12,239 nucleotides of DNA from JAHFHB01 sp964393875 (lineage in GTDB: Bacteria > Omnitrophota > Omnitrophia > Omnitrophales > Aquincolibacteriaceae). A program made the translations under genes and the position numbers. Numbering within the stretch: position 1 is the first letter of the stretch; each line of letters begins with the position of its first letter. The notes under the pieces are model-generated. The model was not told where the DNA came from. It was given only the letters and a program-made list of their open reading frames with translations, and made no database searches. The stretch lies in the NCBI GenBank assembly GCA_964393875.1, contig CAYMUZ010000004.1, forward strand, positions 1 to 12,239, written 5' to 3'. Shown in pieces: positions 4,884 to 12,239 of the stretch.

Positions 4884-6245
4884 ATGTCAAATCTCCCAGA
4901 CCATATTTTTCGCGAATACGATATCCGCGGCATTGCCGAGAGGGATCTCACCGATGAGGTGATTCTGAGCATCGGCAAAGCTTACGGTACCTACTTGCGT
5001 CGCCGTAAGAGCTACGTCGTTGCTCTCGCAAGGGATTGTCGTGTCAGCTCACCGCGAATTCACCAAAGTCTTCGCAACGGAATCCTCTCCACGGGCATGC
5101 ATGTCGTCGATTTGGGATTGGCCACTACCCCCTGTCTTTACTTTGCGATTCATTACCTGTCGACGGATGGTGGCGTGATGATTACGGGTTCTCACAATCC
5201 CTCAGACCACAATGGGCTCAAAATGTGCATTGGCACCTCGAGTCTTTTTGGGATACAAATTCAGGAGCTGAAAGACTTGATCGAGAAGGGTGATTTCGAT
5301 AAAGGGTGCGGAAAAGTAACCCAGCGCCCCATGATTGACGATTACGTGGATTATCTGACGAAAAGTTTTAGTTTTAAAAGAAAACTTAAGATTGTGGTCG
5401 ACTGTGGTAATGGAATGGCTGGTTTGGTGGCGCCCACACTTTTGAAGAAATTGAATCATGAGATTATTGAGCTTTATAGTGAGCCCAACGGCAAGTTTCC
5501 GAATCACCCAGCCGATCCAAGTGATCCTGAGAATCTCCACGATTGTATCGATGCGGTGAGGAAGCATCGGGCCGATGCCGGCCTTGCCTTTGACGGAGAC
5601 GGTGATCGCGTGGGGGTCATTGATCACGAAGGGAATATTATTCCTGGGGATAAACTCATGATTTTGTTTTCCCGTAGTGTGCTTCAAGACAATCCGGGCG
5701 CCGTAATCCTTGCGGATGTAAAGTGTTCCAACCTTCTTTTCGACGATATTCGAGCTCACGGGGGCCGGCCGATCATGTGGAAAACCGGGCACTCGATCAT
5801 TAAGTCCAAGATGAAAGAAGAGGGCGCGCTGCTTGCCGGGGAGATGAGCGGGCATATTTTCTTCAAACATCGGTGGTTTGGGTTTGATAGCGGCGTTTAT
5901 TCAGCTTGTCGTATTCTTGAAATTCTTGATGGCGAAAATAAAACCATTCCCGAATTGCTCAAGGATGTGCCGAAAACCATTGCAACCCCTGAGATTCGCG
6001 TGGATTGCCCGGATGACGTCAAATTTGATGTCGTTGCAAAGGCGACCCGCGCCTTGAAAGAAAAGTACAAAGTGGTAGATATCGATGGGGCCCGGGTTGA
6101 GTTCCCTGATGGATGGGGATTGGTACGCGCGTCTAACACCCAGCCGATATTGGTGATGCGTTTTGAAGCCGTCACTCAGACACGGCTCAATGAGATTCGT
6201 AAAATTGTCGAAGACACCATTCACGCGGTCTCAGGGCCCCTCTAA
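4884..6245 (+). CDS. manB: Phosphomannomutase/phosphoglucomutase
   Basis: This 453-residue enzyme of the alpha-D-phosphohexomutase superfamily (PMM/PGM, AlgC-type) interconverts mannose-6-phosphate and mannose-1-phosphate, and in many members also the glucose phosphates. All four active-site loops are visible. They are the phosphoserine loop TGSHNPS at 101-107 (Ser103), the Mg loop DGDGDR at 237-242, the sugar-binding GEMSGH at 319-324 and the phosphate-binding RASNTQP at 415-421. It starts HIFREYDIRG, typical of the bacterial enzyme, and its length is normal. It is cytoplasmic. The stop overlaps the ATG of manC by one base (TAATG), so the two steps from mannose-6-phosphate to GDP-mannose are translationally coupled. 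Glucose versus mannose preference cannot be settled from sequence, but the manC neighbour favours mannose. Confidence 0.95.
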   Translation: MSNLPDHIFREYDIRGIAERDLTDEVILSIGKAYGTYLRRRKSYVVALARDCRVSSPRIHQSLRNGILSTGMHVVDLGLATTPCLYFAIHYLSTDGGVMITGSHNPSDHNGLKMCIGTSSLFGIQIQELKDLIEKGDFDKGCGKVTQRPMIDDYVDYLTKSFSFKRKLKIVVDCGNGMAGLVAPTLLKKLNHEIIELYSEPNGKFPNHPADPSDPENLHDCIDAVRKHRADAGLAFDGDGDRVGVIDHEGNIIPGDKLMILFSRSVLQDNPGAVILADVKCSNLLFDDIRAHGGRPIMWKTGHSIIKSKMKEEGALLAGEMSGHIFFKHRWFGFDSGVYSACRILEILDGENKTIPELLKDVPKTIATPEIRVDCPDDVKFDVVAKATRALKEKYKVVDIDGARVEFPDGWGLVRASNTQPILVMRFEAVTQTRLNEIRKIVEDTIHAVSGPL

Positions 6246-7306
6246 TGCTTTGGGCAGTCATTATGGCGGGCGGTTCTGGTACCCGGTTTTGGCCGGAGAG
6301 CCGCGAGGCCCATCCCAAACAATTTCTTCGCGTTTTTGGTAGAGAAACACTCCTAGGTCAAACTTTCTCGCGCCTGAATCCGGTGATCAAAGCTCCGCAG
6401 GTGTTGGTGATCACACAACAAGATAAAGTTCCCTTGGTTCGTCAACTGCTTGGCAAAGTACCTGCCTCCCAGGTGATCGGAGAACCCATCGGCAGAAATA
6501 CGGCGCCCTGCGCAGTATTGGCTGCCCGTGTTGCCCTTAAAAAAGATCCGGAAGCAGTGATCGCTTTACTGCCGGCAGATCATCGAATTGAGAGAGAGCC
6601 TTTTTTCCGTAAAGCACTCGAACGGGCTTCTGGCGTGGCGCTTCAAACGGGTTTGCCCGTAACGTTTGGAATTAAACCGGCTTGCGCACACACCGGTTAT
6701 GGCTACCTCGAGAGGGGCCCCGTGTTTTCAAAAGGAGTTCTGCCGGTTTACCGATTGAAATGTTTTCATGAGAAACCAAGTTTGCAGAAAGCAAAGCGGT
6801 TTTTACGCGCCGGAAATTTTTTATGGAACAGCGGCATGTTTGTCTGGAAGGCGGCGGCACTTCTTGAAACGGCCGAAAAGCATTTACCGGAAGCTTCCCA
6901 GGTCGCGGAACAAATTGTAAAAATGGGGCTAGGCATCGGTATGAAAAAATTGTACGCCAAGATGCCGAATATCTCACTCGACTATGCGCTCATGGAGCCG
7001 CTCAAAGGGAAAATTTTAACAGTGCCGGTCGATCTTGGCTGGAACGATGTGGGCAGTTGGGAAAGTTTGCGCGATCTGCATGCGCCTGATCGTGACGGCA
7101 ACGTTGTGCTTGGTGAGGCTCTTTTGATCGAAAGTGCTGGCAACATTGTGAAGACCGGGAAGAAATTAACGGTGCTGCTTGGGATGAAGGACCATTTAGT
7201 TGTAGATACTGAAGATGCCCTTTTGGTGTGTCCGGTTTCGCAAGCGCAGTCGATTCGTAAAGTGGTGGCGATGTTAAAAGAAAAGAAGTTAAAACGCTAC
7301 TTGTAG
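6245..7306 (+). CDS. manC: Mannose-1-phosphate guanylyltransferase
   Basis: The 353-residue enzyme forms GDP-mannose from mannose-1-phosphate and GTP. The nucleotide-binding signature MAGGSGTRFWP (7-17) and HPKQFL (23-28) are intact. Further family motifs are EPIGRNTAPC (80-89), LLPADH (108-113), HTGYGYLE (149-156), FHEKP (174-178), WNSGMFVW (194-201), and DLGWNDVGSW (263-272). It is the short form, without the C-terminal phosphomannose isomerase cupin domain of AlgA/ManC fusions, so mannose-6-phosphate must come from a separate isomerase or another route. No clear ribosome binding site precedes the ATG, and translation probably depends on coupling to manB through the TAATG overlap. GDP-mannose would feed cell-surface glycans or GDP-fucose/GDP-rhamnose synthesis; which one is not shown here. 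Confidence 0.95.
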   Translation: MLWAVIMAGGSGTRFWPESREAHPKQFLRVFGRETLLGQTFSRLNPVIKAPQVLVITQQDKVPLVRQLLGKVPASQVIGEPIGRNTAPCAVLAARVALKKDPEAVIALLPADHRIEREPFFRKALERASGVALQTGLPVTFGIKPACAHTGYGYLERGPVFSKGVLPVYRLKCFHEKPSLQKAKRFLRAGNFLWNSGMFVWKAAALLETAEKHLPEASQVAEQIVKMGLGIGMKKLYAKMPNISLDYALMEPLKGKILTVPVDLGWNDVGSWESLRDLHAPDRDGNVVLGEALLIESAGNIVKTGKKLTVLLGMKDHLVVDTEDALLVCPVSQAQSIRKVVAMLKEKKLKRYL

Positions 7307-7325
7307 CAAATTAGAGGGGATTGAC

Positions 7326-8168
7326 ATGAAAGTGATTGATGCTGCTTTATTGGGCATGGTGCAGGGGGTGACCGAATTTTTACCGGTTTCCAGCTCCGGC
7401 CATCTTGTTTTTGTCCAAAATTGGCTGCATATCCATGAAAAAAACATGCTGGCCTTTGATATCCTGCTACATTGGGGAACGCTGCTTGCTGCTTTTGCCT
7501 ACTTTCGCTGTGAAATCGGCCATCTGTTTACCCAAGCGACTCTTTTTCTGCGCCGGCGCCCTGAGGGTGCTGAAAGGGAACATTTTATTAAGGAGCATCC
7601 TTTCTCGTTGACGGCTTATCTGATTCTGCTTTCAACCCTTGCGACCGGTCTGGTTGGGCTGTTCCTTTGGGATTTCTTTGAGTCGTTATTTGATGTGGTT
7701 CTTGCTGTTGGGGTGGCATGGCTTATCAATGGTTTACTGCTTTTATCCAGCGCGTGGCTCAAATCGGATGCCCGCGAACGCGCGCTTGGAGAGATGCATC
7801 ATCAAGATGCTTTTTTGATTGGTTTGATGCAGGGTGTGGCACTTATTCCAGGGATTTCTCGGTCGGGGTCCACGATTTGGATGGGGCTCTATTGTGGGAT
7901 TAACCGGAAAGACGCTGCGCGTTATTCGTTTTTACTGGGTATCGCGGCGGTTCTTGGTGTCGGATTTTTGAAAGTCGCCGAAGTGATTGCTTTTATAAAG
8001 GCTCAGCCGCAAGCGGCTGCCGCCGGCGTGATCACTTCGGCTTTGGTTGGCTACGCAGCCGTGCATTTTTTGTTCCGCATTCTTTTGCGTGGGAAACTCC
8101 ATTTTTTTGGTATTTACAGCATGATTGCCGGTCTCGCGGCGATAACGTCTTACTTTTTCCACTCATGA
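7326..8168 (+). CDS. uppP: Undecaprenyl-diphosphatase UppP (BacA)
   Basis: The 280-residue integral membrane phosphatase converts undecaprenyl diphosphate to undecaprenyl phosphate, the lipid carrier for peptidoglycan and surface polysaccharides. Both family motifs are present. QGVTEFLPVSSSGHL (13-27) carries the QxxxE acidic site, and PGISRSGST (175-183) holds the catalytic Arg179. The sequence is mostly hydrophobic, with about seven or eight likely membrane segments and a charged loop near 75-95 (RRRPEGAEREH). Activity of this family is linked to bacitracin resistance. AGAGGGG lies 6 bases before the ATG. The gene starts 19 bases after manC and overlaps the next gene by 4 bases (ATGA). Its place directly after the GDP-mannose genes fits a glycan-assembly operon. 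Confidence 0.96.
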   Translation: MKVIDAALLGMVQGVTEFLPVSSSGHLVFVQNWLHIHEKNMLAFDILLHWGTLLAAFAYFRCEIGHLFTQATLFLRRRPEGAEREHFIKEHPFSLTAYLILLSTLATGLVGLFLWDFFESLFDVVLAVGVAWLINGLLLLSSAWLKSDARERALGEMHHQDAFLIGLMQGVALIPGISRSGSTIWMGLYCGINRKDAARYSFLLGIAAVLGVGFLKVAEVIAFIKAQPQAAAAGVITSALVGYAAVHFLFRILLRGKLHFFGIYSMIAGLAAITSYFFHS

Positions 8169-9343
8169 AAACCGTTCGCTGCCGACTCAAAAAAGACCGT
8201 GAGAAGCCGCTCAAGGCGTTTCACCCCTGGATTTTTTCAGGCGCGATTGATCAAGTCGAAGAAGGGTATCAGTCGGGAGACCTTGTTCAAGTCTATGCCT
8301 CCGATGATACTTTCCTTGGCACCGGATCGATCAACCCTTCTTCGCAAATTACGATCCGCATGCTCACTTTTACGGACTCTCCCGTGGATGCAGATTTGTT
8401 TAGAACGAAAATTTCAGAAGCGCTTGTACTGCGCAAAAACTTGATGGACCGCCAGACAACGGGCGTTCGGTTAATTCATTCCGAGGGTGATTTTATCCCC
8501 GGGCTCATTGTGGACCGCTACGGCGATTATCTCGCCGTGCAATTTTTAACGGCAGGCATCGAGCCATGGCGGGACGTTATTATAGAAATATTAAGAGATC
8601 TTGTGATGCCCAAAGGTATTTATGAGCGGTCAGACTCCGAGGTTCGCGCTCGCGAAGAACTCGCTCCGTCTGAAGGGCTGTTGTGGGGCGAGGAACCTCC
8701 CGAGCTTGTGCCGTTCATGGAGATGGGGTTTCGCTTTTTTGCAGATTTGCGAGGAGGTCAAAAAAGTGGTTTTTTTCTGGATCAACGAGAGAACCGGCGG
8801 TGGGTGGGTGAGCTGTCGCGCGGCAAAAAAATATTGAATTGTTTTGCGTATTCGGGAGCCTTCTCTGTGGCGGCGGCTCGGGGCGGAGCCGAAAAGGTTA
8901 CTTCGGTGGATACCTCCCAGCCTGCTTTGGATTTGGCAATGCTTCATTGGTCACAGAACGGGTTTGCCGCGGATCGACATGAAGTGGTGCGCGATGATGT
9001 GTTCCGTTTTTTGCGCAGCAATAAAGAATCTTATGACCTGATCATCCTGGATCCGCCGGCTTTTTGCAAACGCAAAGACCAGGTTGAACACGCCGCGCGC
9101 GGTTATAAAGACATCAACCTGATCGCGTTCAAAAAACTCACCCCCGGCGGTCTTCTGCTGACGTCCTCGTGCTCGTCGTTCATCGATGCGTCTCTTTTTC
9201 AGAAAATTGTTTTTGGAGCCGCAAAAGATTCCGGACGGCTCGTCCTGATTCTCACCCGCCTATCGCATACGTTTGACCATCCTGTCAGCATTTATCACCC
9301 CGAAGGCGACTACCTTAAAAGTCTTCTTTGCCAGGCAGTTTAA
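8165..9343 (+). CDS. RlmI-type class I SAM-dependent rRNA (cytosine-C5) methyltransferase
   Basis: The 392-residue protein has the RlmI/YccW layout. A PUA-like RNA-binding domain spans about residues 3-70 (HPWIFSGAID at 20-29). A central region follows with GQKSGFFLDQRENR at 198-211. The Rossmann methyltransferase domain has the SAM-binding FAYSGAFSVAAARGGA at 227-242, VDTS near 248, motif IV DPPAF at 296-300 and SSCSSF at 334-339 (Cys336, the probable catalytic Cys). RlmI of E. coli methylates C1962 of 23S rRNA; the same fold also covers RlmK-like enzymes, so the exact base is inferred. The gene begins inside the end of uppP (ATGA overlap) with no visible ribosome binding site, so it depends on coupling. 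Its place in an envelope operon is probably incidental. Confidence 0.9.
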   Translation: MKTVRCRLKKDREKPLKAFHPWIFSGAIDQVEEGYQSGDLVQVYASDDTFLGTGSINPSSQITIRMLTFTDSPVDADLFRTKISEALVLRKNLMDRQTTGVRLIHSEGDFIPGLIVDRYGDYLAVQFLTAGIEPWRDVIIEILRDLVMPKGIYERSDSEVRAREELAPSEGLLWGEEPPELVPFMEMGFRFFADLRGGQKSGFFLDQRENRRWVGELSRGKKILNCFAYSGAFSVAAARGGAEKVTSVDTSQPALDLAMLHWSQNGFAADRHEVVRDDVFRFLRSNKESYDLIILDPPAFCKRKDQVEHAARGYKDINLIAFKKLTPGGLLLTSSCSSFIDASLFQKIVFGAAKDSGRLVLILTRLSHTFDHPVSIYHPEGDYLKSLLCQAV

Positions 9344-9424
9344 ATTTCAAGAATTGTTTCTTTTTAGACGATGAGTTTATGTCGGGTGAGTTGTGTGTTC
9401 TAAGCAGGAACGCTCATCCTGCGG

Positions 9425-9430
9425 TATAAT
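9425..9430 (+). promoter_or_regulatory. -10 element upstream of the acyl-CoA dehydrogenase gene
   Basis: A perfect TATAAT lies 59 bases before the ATG at 9490. The bases at the expected -35 distance (TAAGCA, 9401-9406, 18-base spacer) match poorly, so an activator may be needed. AAGGAG (9475-9480) is the ribosome binding site. I see no convincing terminator for the preceding operon in 9344-9420. Confidence 0.45.
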
Positions 9431-9489
9431 CGAATCAGCCGTCTTAATCACGACATTCACGGTTCCGTCAACCTAAGGAGCCCTCTTTT

Positions 9490-11358
9490 ATGGAAATTCA
9501 CGACCAGGTCAAGGCGACAGGGGATAAACTCAAGGCGTTGGAGTTAGCCGAGTCTTCGCGCGAAAGTGAGTGGGAATTTCCAAGTTTTGCTGCCGAGCTT
9601 TTTAAAGGCAGGCTGCGCTGGGATTTAATTCTGCCGTTTCCTGAACAAAATGATGAGCAGAAAAAAATTGGGGATGAGCTTCTCGTCAAAGTCGAGAGAG
9701 TTTTAAAGACGCACATTGACGCGGATCTGGTGGACCGTACCGGCGAAATGCCCAAAGAGGCCTTGAAAGCCATGGCAGAGTTGGGACTTTTTGCCATGAA
9801 GATCCCCAAGCAATACGGCGGCCTCGGCCTTTCGCAAGTGAACTATAACCGCGTGTGCCACATGGTGGCCAGCTACTGCGCTTCAACTGCGGTTTGGTTG
9901 TCTGCTCATCAATCCATTGGCGTTCCTCAGCCGCTCCTTCTCTTTGGAACCGAGGACCAAAAGCAAAAATATTTCCCCCAATTTGCGAAAGGTGCCATTT
10001 CGGCATTTGCACTGACAGAACCTGAGGTGGGGAGTGACCCCGCGAAAATGAAAACCAAAGCCGTTCCTACGGAGGATGGAAAATTTTTCATGATCAACGG
10101 TGAGAAACTTTGGTGCACCAATGGCCCTGCCGCCGATGTGATGGTGGTGATGGCTCAGACGCCGCCCAAGGTGGTTCATGGACGTGAACGCCAGCAGATC
10201 ACTGCTTTTATTGTTGAAAAAACCATGCCTGGAATTAAAGTGGAGCATCGATGCCGGTTCATGGGGCTCAATGGAATTCAAAATGGACTTTTAAGTTTCA
10301 AAGACGTCAAAGTCCCGCGTGAAAATATTATTTGGGGCGAAGGCAAGGGCCTCAAGCTGGCGCTGATGACGCTCAACACCGGTCGGTTGACGATGCCTGC
10401 CTCTGTGTTGGGGGCTTCCAAGTGGTGCTTGAAGGCCGTGCGCGAATGGGCAAATGAACGCGAGCAGTGGGGTGCGGTCATTGGTAAGCACGAAGCGGTC
10501 GCGGCAAAAATAGCGACCATGACGGCGACCCTGTTTGCCATGGATGCGGTAGCTTGGCTTTGTTCGGCGATGGCGGATCAAAAGAAGACCGATATTCGAC
10601 TTGAAGCAGCCATGGCTAAACTCTGTTGCACCGAAGCGAGCTGGCGTATTGTCGACGGGTCGATTCAAATTCGCGGCGGACGCGGCTATGAAACAGCCTC
10701 CTCGCTCAAGGCCCGCGGTGAAAAACCGCTGCCCTTTGAACGCATCATGCGTGATTCCCGCATTAACACGATCATTGAAGGTACGAGCCAGATCATGCGT
10801 CTTTTCATTGCTCGCGAAGCGATGGATATGCACTTCTCAAACCTGATGCCTATTTTGTCGCCAAAAACCAACATCGTTCAAAAACTGGGTGCAGCGCTCA
10901 AAGCCTTTGGGTTTTACGCGCTTTGGTACCCGAAACAGTATTTGTTTGGACCAGGGCTTCCGCAGGGATGGAATATCCCGGGGGAACTTCGCAGCCATAT
11001 GGTGTATTGCTCCACAACCGCCCACAAGCTTGCGCGCTCGCTTTTTCACGCGATGATGATCTATCAGCAGAAACTTGAGCAGCGTCAGCTGGTCCTGGCG
11101 CGCTTGGTGAATATTGGCACGGATCTTTTTTCCATGGCAGCGACGCTGAGTCTGGCGTTGACACGGTTGAAAGCGAATCCTAATGACAAGTCGCCGATCG
11201 AACTGGCCGATCTTTTTTGCCGTCAAGCTCGCGGGCGTATTCGAAAGCAATTTAGCGGGCTTTGCCACAACAATGATCGTTTCACCTACAGCGTAGCTCA
11301 AAAAGTGCTCAAGGGTGAGTACTCATGGCTTGAGAACGGCATTGTGAGTCCCGAGTAA
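9490..11358 (+). CDS. Acyl-CoA dehydrogenase, long VLCAD/ACAD9-like form
   Basis: The 622-residue flavoprotein would oxidise acyl-CoA to trans-2-enoyl-CoA in beta-oxidation or a related pathway, passing electrons to an electron-transfer flavoprotein. The N-terminal helical domain begins about residue 55, with KIPKQYGGLGL at 104-114. The FAD-binding signature is AFALTEPEVGSDPAKMKTKA (172-191), followed by GEKLWCTNGPAAD (204-216). The C-terminal domain has REQWGAVIGKHEAV at 324-337, QIRGGRGYE at 393-401 and RDSRINTIIEGTSQIMR at 421-437. Glu430 is the likely catalytic base, as in MCAD Glu376. About 180 further residues follow, as in VLCAD and ACAD9, compared with about 380 in short and medium-chain enzymes. 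A 50-residue N-terminal extension is also present. AAGGAG, 9 bases before the ATG, supports the start. Chain-length specificity is not determined. Confidence 0.92.
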   Translation: MEIHDQVKATGDKLKALELAESSRESEWEFPSFAAELFKGRLRWDLILPFPEQNDEQKKIGDELLVKVERVLKTHIDADLVDRTGEMPKEALKAMAELGLFAMKIPKQYGGLGLSQVNYNRVCHMVASYCASTAVWLSAHQSIGVPQPLLLFGTEDQKQKYFPQFAKGAISAFALTEPEVGSDPAKMKTKAVPTEDGKFFMINGEKLWCTNGPAADVMVVMAQTPPKVVHGRERQQITAFIVEKTMPGIKVEHRCRFMGLNGIQNGLLSFKDVKVPRENIIWGEGKGLKLALMTLNTGRLTMPASVLGASKWCLKAVREWANEREQWGAVIGKHEAVAAKIATMTATLFAMDAVAWLCSAMADQKKTDIRLEAAMAKLCCTEASWRIVDGSIQIRGGRGYETASSLKARGEKPLPFERIMRDSRINTIIEGTSQIMRLFIAREAMDMHFSNLMPILSPKTNIVQKLGAALKAFGFYALWYPKQYLFGPGLPQGWNIPGELRSHMVYCSTTAHKLARSLFHAMMIYQQKLEQRQLVLARLVNIGTDLFSMAATLSLALTRLKANPNDKSPIELADLFCRQARGRIRKQFSGLCHNNDRFTYSVAQKVLKGEYSWLENGIVSPE

Positions 11359-11455
11359 GATAACCAGAGCCCCCCCTCCCAATTCGGTCATTCCTCGACC
11401 CTTGCAGCGTGCCCTTTCATCAGGTACTCTCTATAGGTAGGCGAATAGTGTGTCT

Positions 11456-11470
11456 AGCCACTTTGTGGCT
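11456..11470 (+). promoter_or_regulatory. Small hairpin in the 11359-11507 gap
   Basis: AGCCAC (11456-11461) and GTGGCT (11465-11470) form a perfect 6-bp stem with a TTT loop, 37 bases before the next ATG. No U-run follows, so it does not look like an intrinsic terminator. It could be a protein-binding palindrome or leader structure. Nothing else stands out in this gap apart from AAAGGGAG before the ATG. Confidence 0.3.
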
Positions 11471-11507
11471 TGATACTGGTGCTAACATCTTTATTGAAAG
11501 GGAGTTA

Positions 11508-12239
11508 ATGCTGCTGCACTCAAACGGCGAAAAGGGTCTCCGGCCCCGAAGGGGATGGTCTGTCTTTTTTTATAAAACCATCGCCTGCTTGCTATCCGTC
11601 TGCCTTGGGGTCGGAAGCCCTTCGGTTTATTCCGAGATTCCACGGTCGAAGGCTGTCCTTTTGGGAGCCAGGGTTGAACTTGTGATTCCCGAGGAGTTTG
11701 GCACGCTTGAAGAATTCCATGCCGGAACAAAATCAAAAACGGTTATTTACATCCAGGATGCGCACGACTCTCTTGAGGCTCAGGAGAATATTGCAAAACT
11801 TATTCAGAGCGTGGTGGTGAGTTGCGGGGTAAAAACCGTACTTGAGGAAGGTTATGAAGGGCCGGTTCCGACAGGCAAATACTTTGGCGCCATCAAGGAT
11901 CCCAAGGCTCGTGAGAAAGTGGCTTATTTTTTGATGGATAAATTACGGCTTGGCGGAGCGGAGTACGCGCACATTACACGCAAAAGAGATTTCCAACTCA
12001 TCGGGGCCGACAGTCTTTCACTGCACCGGAAAAACATTGCGCGCTATCAGGCTTCGGCAGAACATCAGAAAGAAACAGCGGGAGATCTCAATGTCATGGA
12101 TGCCGAGATTCGTAAACTGACCCAGCGCTATTTCACCCATGAACTTAAAGAATGGATGGGGCTGAAAGAAAGATTGGACCGCAAAGAACAGGATCTGTTG
12201 GATTATTTGGAAAGAACGCAGGCTCTTTTTCTGAAAGGG
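11508..12239 (+). CDS. Exported protein with ChaN/TIKI-like N-terminal pattern (partial, runs off the edge)
   Basis: The frame is open for 244 codons from ATG 11508 to the last base, with AAAGGGAG 5 bases upstream. An Arg-rich start (11-15) followed by a hydrophobic stretch (about 17-36) and a possible cleavage site near VYS (40-42) indicate a signal peptide, so the protein is exported or membrane-anchored. After a beta-like segment comes VIYIQDAHDSLEAQENIAKL (79-98), then VKTVLEEGYEGPV (108-120), GGAEY (149-153) and LIGAD (164-168). A strand ending in Asp-x-His, a following helix with conserved Gln, then a strand ending in Glu recall the ChaN, TraB/TIKI and erythromycin-esterase group. Similar openings occur in large uncharacterised proteins of Omnitrophota-type genomes. 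The C-terminal part from residue 185 is charged and helical. Gene reality is firm; the family link is inference. Confidence 0.75.
   Translation, partial: MLLHSNGEKGLRPRRGWSVFFYKTIACLLSVCLGVGSPSVYSEIPRSKAVLLGARVELVIPEEFGTLEEFHAGTKSKTVIYIQDAHDSLEAQENIAKLIQSVVVSCGVKTVLEEGYEGPVPTGKYFGAIKDPKAREKVAYFLMDKLRLGGAEYAHITRKRDFQLIGADSLSLHRKNIARYQASAEHQKETAGDLNVMDAEIRKLTQRYFTHELKEWMGLKERLDRKEQDLLDYLERTQALFLKG

Noticed and set aside
5202..5870. 222-codon minus-strand frame inside manB
   Set aside because: It lies entirely opposite the well-conserved manB coding sequence, which carries all four active-site loops; it is a shadow frame.
1..12239. CRISPR array, insertion sequence or prophage
   Set aside because: No regularly spaced repeats, transposase or integrase motifs, or phage structural genes were seen on either strand.

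Overview
The window looks like a bacterial chromosome fragment. The gene set and the N-terminal pattern of the last, truncated gene fit a PVC-related candidate phylum such as Omnitrophota, but this placement is an inference from protein style, with no marker gene to support it. Every protein assigned here reads in the standard code, with TAA, TGA and TAG all used as stops.

Left part, about 1-4050, is accessory DNA. It begins with the tail of an unidentified gene. Next come a Schlafen/AlbA_2-type ATP-binding regulator with a short repeated linker, and a gene-poor stretch of about 440 bases. That stretch holds a hairpin, tandem 8-mers and a possible decayed minus-strand reading frame. A DUF433 antitoxin gene follows, overlapping by 4 bases a DUF5615 (PIN-like) toxin gene that is interrupted by an in-frame TAG. 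The gene-poor stretch and the toxin-antitoxin pair lie between two palindromic sites that share the 12-mer AGTGTAGAGGCT. An AAA_14/DUF4143 ATPase gene with a good promoter and a possible 33-codon small gene complete this part.

Middle part, about 4050-4880, has its own promoter, a small helical protein gene and a class II tRNA-Leu(GAG) with encoded CCA. The last 23 bases from the tRNA 3' end are repeated exactly 159 bp downstream. Between the copies lie an inverted copy of the T-arm segment and a strong hairpin, and another hairpin closes the unit. This resembles the rtT repeat organisation behind E. coli tyrT and is the most unusual structure in the window.

Right part, 4884-9343, is a tightly packed plus-strand operon: phosphomannomutase (manB), mannose-1-phosphate guanylyltransferase (manC), undecaprenyl-diphosphatase (uppP) and an RlmI-type rRNA methyltransferase. 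Neighbouring genes overlap by 1 or 4 bases or are 19 bases apart. The first two make GDP-mannose from mannose-6-phosphate. UppP recycles the lipid carrier used to build peptidoglycan and surface glycans, so the operon is mainly an envelope-glycan supply unit.

After a promoter-bearing gap comes a long VLCAD/ACAD9-sized acyl-CoA dehydrogenase gene (9490-11358). The final gene (11508 to the window end) encodes a signal-peptide-bearing protein with a ChaN/TIKI-like N-terminal pattern. It runs off the edge.
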